From Dermatophagoides farinae (Eukaryota > Arthropoda > Arachnida > Sarcoptiformes > Pyroglyphidae), in contig NW_027461515.1 of the NCBI RefSeq assembly GCF_024713945.1, positions 93,381 to 157,380 on the forward strand: a stretch of 64,000 nt of DNA. Direction: 5' to 3'. Below are positions 41,147 to 49,750 of this stretch, piece by piece. The position numbers were made by a program, and so were the translations under genes. Under the pieces are notes generated by a model. That model made no database searches, was not told the origin of the DNA, and worked only from the letters and a program-made list of their open reading frames with translations. Position 1 is the first letter of the stretch; every line of letters begins with the position of its first letter.

Positions 41147-41415
41147 AAAACTCTCTTTTATTATTTAAGTTTTCTTTAAATATATTTAAATAAAATAGTC
41201 ATCTCAATTTGATCTAACCTATTATACCATAACTATAATGACCATATAAACTATTGGTTCATTCATCTATTGCCAAATGTTAAAAAACCATGTTTGCAAA
41301 AAAAATAATTATTGCGCAGCGACTCATTGCGCACTAAGTTCCAAAAATATTTATCTTACGAAAGAACAATATATATTAGTTAGATTATAATTCACACAAA
41401 CACATAGATAAACTA

Positions 41416-44115
41416 ATGATTATTAATGAGCAAGGATTCTTTGAGAATCCTGCTGTTAATATCTTTCAAAATTATGAGTTACCAATAAAAAAAACACTCG
41501 ATTATAATTATCTAGAAAAACAAGATACTACGCAGAGTTCTAATAGCTATGATATTGAAGCCGATTACAATAATTATTATTATTTTAATCTAAAACAAAA
41601 CGATGATACGTATAATGATATAACAGCGTTCAAAAAAGCAAAAGGCTATACGGACCCAGAACCTGATAATTTAATTGATAGTTGTTGTAATAATTTAGAC
41701 TATTGTAGCAAATGTGGGTTAAAGAAATTACCAAAACTTGTTTCTAAATTTGGTTCATTCTGTTTTGACGATAATGACAATGATAATTTATTTGAACATG
41801 ATATTAAAAAATATCTATTGAACCAAAATTTATTTTCTGATATTTACGAAGATATAGACAAAAGTAATGTAATTGTCAAGGATCATTCACACGTTGATGA
41901 TGAGCATTTAATTTATGATAATAACAAGACTGAAATTTATCCAATTATCGTATCAAAAGAGGCAGAAACGTATGTGCAGCTTTTTAATCAACTGATTCAT
42001 AACAAAAAACTTACTTCATCTGATACCAATAAAAAAGACAAAAATGTATTTATTGCAACTAAGAATCCATTTTTAGTTATTCTGATCAAAAATATATCTC
42101 AGGAAGATTTAAATTCATATAAAAAAAAATTAGCATTTTACGATGACAGGGTGTCTCAACGTGAACTATTAGATATTATTAACTCCAAATTAGTACTCAG
42201 AAATAAAAGAATACATCAAACTAAACGCCATTACAACTTCTCAAATTTAAAGTTGACTAAAAAGATAGATAATACCCGAAAAAAGGGAAACATAAATGAT
42301 AAGCAACGAAAATGGGATAAGAATACTAGTAACTCAATATTTAAAAACTCTAAATTTAAAATATTTTACAATGTTTCATTAAAATATAATACTCAAGCGA
42401 AATTTATCTATTTAGATGTAATTAACAAGTTTTCAAACTTATTGACTCGTAGTTTATCGGATTCAAATAATGATTTAAATTTTAACATTAGAAGTACAAA
42501 AACTGAAAAAATCACTTCTGGAATCAATGAGATTACTAAATCAGACTTATTTGACTCATTTTGTACCGTAATTTCAAAACCGTTACCGTTATCGAATGAT
42601 TATTTAAATTCAAACAAACTTGATATGTCAAAATCGAGCGAAGTTATATCGAAACTTAATCTGGAAAATCAAATTTATCGTCATTTTTTCTCACGTGAAG
42701 TTGTCACAAGAAAGTCATTAAAGACATTTTCTCATAAAAAACTTAAACAGATTCGACGATATACCAATAACTTATTTCAATATCCTAATATATTGATGAG
42801 TTTATGTTTTTATCTGTTTGTCATTATTTATGAAATACTGAAGCATAGCGGTATTAGTTTATCGAAAATGTTACGCAAAAGAGATTATAATTATAATAAT
42901 TTAACAGATTCTAGCGAAAAAATCTTACTTATTAAACAAATAGCAATCTTGATTCATTCCATACCTATAATTCTTAACCTCGGAATTATACTCAGAGCAG
43001 ATTCAAGTATCGAAAAATCATTAAACTATACTAGAATGCAATACAACAAGAAGTCATACTTCTCGCCAATCATTAGAATGAGTCAAATGTTCAAGTTTAT
43101 TTTGAATTCTGCTATAACTACTTTTAATCTAGATCAAAAAGTCGGCATGAAGCTATTACCAACGTTTGTTTTACCAATATTTGAACTGAAGTCTATTCTC
43201 TTAGACAAATTATATTCTGTTCAAACTAAAATTGAAAACACTGTTTATTCTAAAAAAATTAAGTCAACAAACGCAACATTCTTATATAATAATCTTTACT
43301 TCTTAAGGAAACGTTTTATTTCAATACCTGAAAAATTAAAAACAAATTATATGTCACTACATAATCTAACAAAGCTTTATTTCTACTTTGCAATAGCTTT
43401 AATTACTAGTTTATTTAATAATTTCATTCCAGATCTGAAGTATAATACCTTAAGAATGTTCGAAATTCAAAAGTTTAGAGCTAAAAATTTATTAGTAAAA
43501 TCTTTAGTTAAAACTTTGTTAGTTCCAGCAGGATATTTATCAAAAAGCTTTCTCCTCATGTACTACTTATTAGATTACAATTTCACAGTATTTAATTTGA
43601 AGTTAAAGGCGTTTTATTTTCGATCATTTAGACCAGTTCGTCCTAATAATTCGAAAATTCAAAAATACACTGAACAAATAAAAACTAAAGTATCAATTGG
43701 TACGAAACGTCCTAAAGCCTACCCTGAAATCCAATTAACAAATAAACTACGGCTTACAGTAGATCTTCCATTTTTAGATTTAATTAAATTAGAACGTTTA
43801 AAGTTTTTAGTTAAACTATTTTACGATAAATACCGAAGTAATACCTTTTCTATCAGAAAAAATCGAAAAAGTGCAGGTATGAGCCTTAATGGTGATGAAG
43901 CTGATGAACTGCTTGTAGAAGATCTAGGACATGAAAGCTTTTTAAAAGTTATCTTGCTAAAATATGTCCTGATGCTAATGTATTTCAACCTAGTTCTACT
44001 TTTGATTCAGATTAAAAACTTTGCTTGTACCAAATTTAGGGAATTTTTCATGCCATTAGGTTTTTCTTTAACACTGTTAATTTGTTTATTGTATTTTAAT
44101 ACAAACAAAGTTTAA
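41416..44115 (+). CDS. Unrecognised 899-residue protein with C-terminal membrane helices
   Basis: The first 280 residues are acidic and Asn/Asp/Tyr-rich with a CSKCG and paired cysteines near 92-96. The middle is basic. Hydrophobic helices follow near 462-480 (PNILMSLCFYLFVIIYEIL), about 515-530, 655-672, 712-730 and a strong pair near 855-873 and 880-895. No family is recognised. It looks like a multi-pass membrane protein with a long cytosolic N-terminus. The gene is exceptionally AT-rich even for this window (Leu mostly TTA, Lys AAA, Asn AAT). No intron donor is seen. Confidence 0.55.
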   Translation: MIINEQGFFENPAVNIFQNYELPIKKTLDYNYLEKQDTTQSSNSYDIEADYNNYYYFNLKQNDDTYNDITAFKKAKGYTDPEPDNLIDSCCNNLDYCSKCGLKKLPKLVSKFGSFCFDDNDNDNLFEHDIKKYLLNQNLFSDIYEDIDKSNVIVKDHSHVDDEHLIYDNNKTEIYPIIVSKEAETYVQLFNQLIHNKKLTSSDTNKKDKNVFIATKNPFLVILIKNISQEDLNSYKKKLAFYDDRVSQRELLDIINSKLVLRNKRIHQTKRHYNFSNLKLTKKIDNTRKKGNINDKQRKWDKNTSNSIFKNSKFKIFYNVSLKYNTQAKFIYLDVINKFSNLLTRSLSDSNNDLNFNIRSTKTEKITSGINEITKSDLFDSFCTVISKPLPLSNDYLNSNKLDMSKSSEVISKLNLENQIYRHFFSREVVTRKSLKTFSHKKLKQIRRYTNNLFQYPNILMSLCFYLFVIIYEILKHSGISLSKMLRKRDYNYNNLTDSSEKILLIKQIAILIHSIPIILNLGIILRADSSIEKSLNYTRMQYNKKSYFSPIIRMSQMFKFILNSAITTFNLDQKVGMKLLPTFVLPIFELKSILLDKLYSVQTKIENTVYSKKIKSTNATFLYNNLYFLRKRFISIPEKLKTNYMSLHNLTKLYFYFAIALITSLFNNFIPDLKYNTLRMFEIQKFRAKNLLVKSLVKTLLVPAGYLSKSFLLMYYLLDYNFTVFNLKLKAFYFRSFRPVRPNNSKIQKYTEQIKTKVSIGTKRPKAYPEIQLTNKLRLTVDLPFLDLIKLERLKFLVKLFYDKYRSNTFSIRKNRKSAGMSLNGDEADELLVEDLGHESFLKVILLKYVLMLMYFNLVLLLIQIKNFACTKFREFFMPLGFSLTLLICLLYFNTNKV

Positions 44116-44171
44116 TTTGCTTAATAGAATAATAACATTAATAAGTTTAATATAAGACTGCTCTAATTATT

Positions 44172-44973
44172 TTAATAATTTATTGCAGAATAATCAATAA
44201 GCTCTTCTAATGTTTTTTGAATGTTTTCGTTAACAGGTTTTCCTAATATGTAGTCGTCGATTACAGACGGGGAAAACGATAATAAAGGATTTTCAGAAAA
44301 AACAGTTTGAGGAGTCATTACTTTGATGTTTTCTTCAAAAATAATCGACTGGGGAGCTCTTAAAAAAAACCATCATTTCATAAATTTGCCGAAACAACAA
44401 GCGAGCCAGAGGGCTGTTTAATTTAGTGTCATCCAAATGGGCTTTGTTAAATTTTATAATATTTTCAGTGAAATACGAAGCAGAGACATATGTTAAATTA
44501 CGAATCTCAGCAATAGACATACCCATGAGGTCTTCAGCTTTTTCACTAAAAGTAATAGCTACTTTTCCTAGTTCGTGTTTGTTTAATTGGATATGGTCTT
44601 TATGCGGAATGGAAAAGCGCTGTAAGAAAATAACTTCGTCACTTTTTATAAAAGACAATATCTCATTGAGAAGCGTTCTTTCTGACGGGCTGTCATCGGA
44701 GTAGAAAGCTACGCAAAAGAGGTGATAATTTTCATGTCCTTCAGCTCTCAATTCTTCTATAGCGATTTGACACAGTCTACCACACAAAGCGTAATTGGTA
44801 TTATAACGTATAATCAAACAGATTCCTACCGAAGAAGAATTTAGTAAAATATTTTTTATAAAACCAACTAATTCAATTATCAGTTCTTGCGAAGAAATCG
44901 ATATAGCATAATGATTATTTACTGTTTTTTCATTGGTAGAATAGATACTACTCATTGAAACAAAATGATTCAA
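44172..44973 (-). CDS. Unrecognised protein, frame broken at a T8 run
   Basis: Codons 1-212 run from 44973 to a stop at 44335. A second open frame, shifted by one base, continues from the same place to a TAA at 44172. Its translation (PQSIIFEENIKVMTPQTVFS and on) has normal composition for a coding region. The frames meet at eight Ts on the coding strand (44362-44369), and losing one T would join them into about 266 residues. Either the run is miscounted, the gene is mutated, or a slippage occurs. No GTAAGT intron explains it. The first part has OB-fold-like blocks (SDEVIFLQRFSI, FSEKAEDLMGMSIAEI), weakly recalling single-strand DNA or telomere proteins, but no family can be named. Confidence 0.5.
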
Positions 44974-45142
44974 ATAATTTAATACTAAATAAAATCAAAA
45001 AGTTAATATTGGACGAATATAAATACTATTCCTAGCAAATGTCAAACTTAACGTTAGTTTCTTAGTTTGTAAATAAAAATACTGAAGTACTAAGCAGTTT
45101 ATTTGTTTTTGTAATCAGCCGTGTCAAAGAATCAACGTTATT

Positions 45143-47422
45143 ATGCAACTTAACGATAACATTCCAAACAAGCGTACTTGCCTTGACAAAGATTGTGCAA
45201 CATCTGATAAAATAGAAAACAGTTACATAAATTGCTTGCTAAAACTTCATTCAACATCACAGCAGCAAAATAAGAAGAAAATAGTTTATTTAAAAACTGC
45301 TGATTCTTTAATAAAGAAACCTAATAGGAGTGGTTTTTTGCTTTATAATATAGACGATGAAAGTTTTATTGAATCAGTCCAAGTGGAATATTGCAACTGT
45401 GTTTTACATCAAGATGCTGCAAAATTTTTATTTGTAAGTTCTCAGCTAATAAAAAATTTTCAAAATTTAAAAAGTTCTGTGACTTTCAGTTTTTACCCTT
45501 TACTTGGTGAAAACAATTTTGAGATCAAAAAAGTATTTGTCCGCAAATTACAAGACGTTGAAATACCGCCCTTATTTTTAACTATATTGAGAAATCGTTT
45601 GAGAGGTTCTAATGTTTGTGTGAATAAAATAATTTCTTGCTCGTTTTTAGATTTTAAGATAGGTTTTAAAATAGTTCGATTACAAACTCAAAAAGATAAA
45701 ACTGTGCATGTGGGGTTTGTTAATTCTGTTAAACCTTTTACACTAGAATGTCTAGATATCCACGATGAAGTGTTAAGGAATTATAACGAAAAGAAAAAAG
45801 AATTCGGAGGCTACTCGTACATTTATGACGAAATTATTACTTTTTTTACTCGGCTTGCATCCAACATTGATAAATATATATCACCTACGGGAAAACTCGT
45901 TAGTTTTCAAATATGTAAAGGCTTTTTACTTCACGGAGTACCAGGTACGGGAAAAACTTTTTTATGTGACATAATTGAAAAAGAATTGTTAGAACGTTAT
46001 GACCACGATGCATCCACGTCTGTTGCAAGTTTCAAAATTATTAGAAAAATAGCAGCTGAATTTTGTACTCCGCAAGATCTGTTAGCTCTATTTAATGAGG
46101 CGAGAAAGCTTTTTTCACAGCACTCGGTACTTACAATACTAATGATTGATGAAATTGATGCATTGTGCCCAAAGAGAAACAATCTACCCCAACACAAACT
46201 TGATCTTGTGAATACCTTTTTGAGTTGCTTAGATGGGCCATTCTCTCATCCGTCTACTTTCGTTATAGGCACGACAAATAAGATATCAGATATCGATGAA
46301 GCTATTCGTCGCCCTGGTCGTATAGATCGTGAAATAGAAATCCCCGTCCCCGATACAACAACGCGAAGAGAAATTTTACGATCAATTTTTAATAATAATT
46401 ATGTTTCTGAAGCTTGGATGACTGATGATAACAAGTTAGATCAAATCGTAACCAGCTGTAGTGGCTTTGTAGCAGCAGATTTGCTGCTACTAGTTCGCAA
46501 AGGGATTGATTACTCGATTGAAAATTCTTGTGCATTTTCACATGAAATTTTATTAAATTTAGCCCATAAAATTTATCCATCAGCTTTGAAAGAACTTATT
46601 ATTGAAATTCCTAACGTTAATTGGAGCTCAATAATCGGTTACGACGAAATAAAACAAAAATTAAAAGAAGCAGTTGAATGGCCAATTTTATATAAATCCC
46701 TGTTTGCAAAATACTCACTAAAGCCCAGTTCTGGGATACTGCTATATGGGCCTCCGGGTAACAGCAAAACGACAATGGCCAAATGTATTGCTACTGAGAG
46801 TTCTATGAATTTTATAAGCATTAAAGGACCAGAAATATTCTCAATGTGGGTTGGTGAATCTGAGAGGAAATTACGAGAAATATTTAGCAAGGCTAGAAAA
46901 TTTTCACCGAGTATAATTTTTATTGATGAGATCGACTCAATTGGAAAGTCTAGAGGGTTTTCCGATTCGTCTAGTTCGAGCATGGTGGAGTCTCGAATTT
47001 TAAGTCAACTCTTAAATGAAATGGATGGCTTATCTGAAAACGATTGTCTGATTGTTATTGGAGCGACGAACAAACCTACTGATTTAGATTCAGCTTTACT
47101 TCGCCCAGGCAGATTTGACAATTTAATTTATGTACCACTGCCAGACGATGAAACAAGAAAAAAAATTTTCATACATAATAATATGAATCCAACTGACGTG
47201 CTAATTGAAAAGACCAAAGGATACAGTGGGGCTGAACTATTTTTATGCTTTAAGGAACTAAGAATGGAAGAGTTAAGACAAGAAATAAAAGGACAATCTC
47301 AAAATGGCGAAGATAGCAAAACTAAATTTATAAGAATTTTAAATAAAATCAAACCCAGAACTTCAGACGAAATGATATCATATTTTGACAAATTTGTAGA
47401 CCAATTTGGTTTAAATTACTAG
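45143..47422 (+). CDS. AFG2: AAA ATPase Afg2/Drg1 (SPATA5 type)
   Basis: Type II AAA ATPase that strips Rlp24 and other factors from cytoplasmic pre-60S ribosomes. 759 residues: an N domain (about 1-210), D1 with GVPGTGKT near 265 and LMIDEID near 333, D2 with GPPGNSKTT near 536 and FIDEIDSIGKSRG near 592. The GPPG-x-SKT form of the second Walker A, with Ser in place of Gly, marks the Afg2/SPATA5 family rather than Cdc48. D2 carries FDNLIYVPLPD and the C-terminal IKPRTSDEMISYFDKFVDQF also matches that family. Arg fingers RRPGRID and LRPGRFD are kept. It joins Bud20 and a Dbp6-like helicase as the third 60S factor in the window. Confidence 0.92.
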   Translation: MQLNDNIPNKRTCLDKDCATSDKIENSYINCLLKLHSTSQQQNKKKIVYLKTADSLIKKPNRSGFLLYNIDDESFIESVQVEYCNCVLHQDAAKFLFVSSQLIKNFQNLKSSVTFSFYPLLGENNFEIKKVFVRKLQDVEIPPLFLTILRNRLRGSNVCVNKIISCSFLDFKIGFKIVRLQTQKDKTVHVGFVNSVKPFTLECLDIHDEVLRNYNEKKKEFGGYSYIYDEIITFFTRLASNIDKYISPTGKLVSFQICKGFLLHGVPGTGKTFLCDIIEKELLERYDHDASTSVASFKIIRKIAAEFCTPQDLLALFNEARKLFSQHSVLTILMIDEIDALCPKRNNLPQHKLDLVNTFLSCLDGPFSHPSTFVIGTTNKISDIDEAIRRPGRIDREIEIPVPDTTTRREILRSIFNNNYVSEAWMTDDNKLDQIVTSCSGFVAADLLLLVRKGIDYSIENSCAFSHEILLNLAHKIYPSALKELIIEIPNVNWSSIIGYDEIKQKLKEAVEWPILYKSLFAKYSLKPSSGILLYGPPGNSKTTMAKCIATESSMNFISIKGPEIFSMWVGESERKLREIFSKARKFSPSIIFIDEIDSIGKSRGFSDSSSSSMVESRILSQLLNEMDGLSENDCLIVIGATNKPTDLDSALLRPGRFDNLIYVPLPDDETRKKIFIHNNMNPTDVLIEKTKGYSGAELFLCFKELRMEELRQEIKGQSQNGEDSKTKFIRILNKIKPRTSDEMISYFDKFVDQFGLNY

Positions 47423-47534
47423 TGGTCCCACTCAGGAATCAAATTTATTTTTGATTGTTTTAGTCTGGTAAATTTTTATCCCGTTAAATTTTTTTTTATA
47501 TTTTTAAATTATTATTTTCTAATAATAATTTAAT

Positions 47535-49666
47535 ATGAGTATAATAGGTATTGACATAGGCACACTTTATACTAAAGTTGCATCAGTTGGTAAATCAGGA
47601 ATTAGGTTTGTCAGAACCGAGTTAGCTGAACCAGTTACTCCGTAAGTTGAATCTACTATTGTATCTTTTGTAGAACGTTAGTATCATACACCACAAAAGA
47701 ACGTTTGGTTGGAGATGCTGCTTTTTCTCAGTTAAGCTCAACTTATAATTGCTCTGCAAGAGGTTTTTTCAATTTGATAGGAGCTACCATAAATAATAAC
47801 GACCTGATAGAACATGAATCCCTATACACAATGTGTCGATTAAGTTTAGAAAAGGAAAATAATTTCGTCTCGTTTAATGTAGAAAAATCTAACAGTGTAA
47901 CTGCTGTAGAAATATTAATTCCTTTTCTCAAAAAAATTAAAATGATGGCCGAACATTACTTAAAAACTCCTGTTTTGGGAGCAGTTATTGCAATTCCGGT
48001 ATGGTTCGGTATTCCTGAAATCGACATAGTCAAAAAAGCGTGTGTTCTTGCCGGTTTAGTCTGCATGAGCACAATACCCCACACATACGCCACCGTGCTT
48101 GACTTTGGTTTTTTCAGAAGAAATATTATGCAATCTGAAAACACTACTCGTGTTGGATTTATCGACATTGGTTATAGTCAATGCTCCGTGACTGTTGCTG
48201 ACTTTACCACAACTGGCACAACTGTAATCTTATCAATACAGAGCAACGAACTAGGATGCAGAGAACTTGACAGATTGTTGGTCGAACACTATCTACAAGA
48301 ATTCAACAAAAAGTTCAACTGTGACGCTTCTATTTGCAAAAAAGCTATTTTCAAACTATCTGTCGCTCTCGAAAAGGTGAGAAAAGTACTTAGTGCCAAT
48401 ACAAATACTACATTGAATTTGGAATGCTTTTTCAATGACAACGATTTCAAGACTACAATAACTAGAGAAGAATTCGAACAAATATCCGAGTCCTATCGTG
48501 AGAAATTGCAAAAATTCTTTAATTTTACTATGGCAAGATTGGCAGATATTGATGACGGAAAAATAAATTCTTTAGAAGTGATTGGAGGTGGAACTAGAGC
48601 TCCATTTGTCATAAAATGTATTGAATCTTGTTTTTCTTTGCCACTTTCAAGAACTTTGAGTTCGGAAGAATGTGTAGCCCGAGGTGCTGCTATTAAGGCA
48701 GCAACTTTAGATCCTCGTTTCAAAGTTGCCACTTTTAACTTGCGTCATTGTTTAGATTCACCAGTTCTGCTATTATTTCCAAAGAATTTCTCCGCTAGAG
48801 TGTTTGACGACAAAAAGAATCAAATAGACTACGTCAAATTTTCTTCGGAACACACCGCTCTTCCGTTGTTTGCTCCAAACAGCGTCGTTCCGCAATCTTT
48901 CTGTAAGAACATCCTAATTACAGACTTGAAGTCTTTCCACAACTTATCCGTAGTCTACTTCTACAAGACTGAATTGATGAAGTTCAATTTTTCAATCTCT
49001 GCAAATGTCCAGCAGATCCTCAGAGAAAAAGCGGACTCTTGCGGACTTAAGATAAAGATTGTGTTAGACGAATCAAAAAATTTCGACGTGACTGCTCAAA
49101 TAACACAAGAGGTTATAACACAAGAAACTTACGAAGAAGAAGTGCCCGTGCTAGGCGAGGACAACGAACCAGTTGAGGACAAGAAAGAAAAGGTCAAAAA
49201 GACTAGATCCAAGACTACTTTTGTCAACCACTCTGTCAACGTGTCCTCCGCTCCTCTTTTCTCGATTTACACTGAAGAACAAATCAAGCTCATTCAGGAA
49301 CGCGAAAAAGCTATTTCAGAGCGTGATGAACAAACCATGAAAATTAAAAACATTAGAAACGAAATTTTAAACGAATGCTTTAGACTCAAGGAAGAACTAG
49401 AGCTAGATTCAAAGTACGCTGAATTTATTCTTCCAGAAGATCGCACTAAGTTAAATAATATAATAAACGAAGCTGAAGAAATCGCAGAATACTCTGACGA
49501 CGCTACTTTTGAAGTTTTACAAGAAATATTATCTCAATTAAATGCGGCTTGGCAACCTATTCAAGAAGCTCACAATGCCACCATAGAAAAATCTAAACAA
49601 GATCGTGACGATACATCTAGTGCGGAATCTATTCAGTCAAATTCCACTTATGAATCTGCTATCTAA
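47535..49666 (+). CDS. SSE1: Hsp110-type Hsp70 nucleotide exchange factor (two exons)
   Basis: Exon 1 47535-47641 and exon 2 47674-49666 give 699 residues, as in yeast Sse1 (693). The ATPase domain starts IGIDIGTLYTKVA; it includes GFIDIGYSQCSV near 160 and GGGTRAPFV near 305. A charged insert with VLGEDNEPVEDKKEKVKKTR (near 510) lies in the beta domain, typical for Hsp110, followed by a helical end. Hsp110 proteins release ADP from Hsp70 and hold unfolded clients in the cytosol. The loop that is GTT in Hsp70 is GTL here. Without the first exon the protein would lack its phosphate loop, so the splice is certain in practice. Confidence 0.93.
47642..47673 (+). other. Spliceosomal intron, 32 nt
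   Basis: GTAAGT donor, TTTTGTAG acceptor, phase 2. Restores EPVTPTLVSYTTKERLVG. Confidence 0.95.
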
Positions 49667-49750
49667 GATATTCAATCTGTTTTATAAAAATCTTAATTTA
49701 TACTATGATCTTAATACAATCATTTACGATCCTACATAATAAATTGTAAA

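Noticed and set aside
44346-44367. A 22-nt GT...CAG intron to explain the frame change in the gene at 44172-44973
   Set aside because: It would restore the frame, but the donor GTTTTT is unlike all others and the length falls below the shortest supported intron; a T8 length change is simpler.
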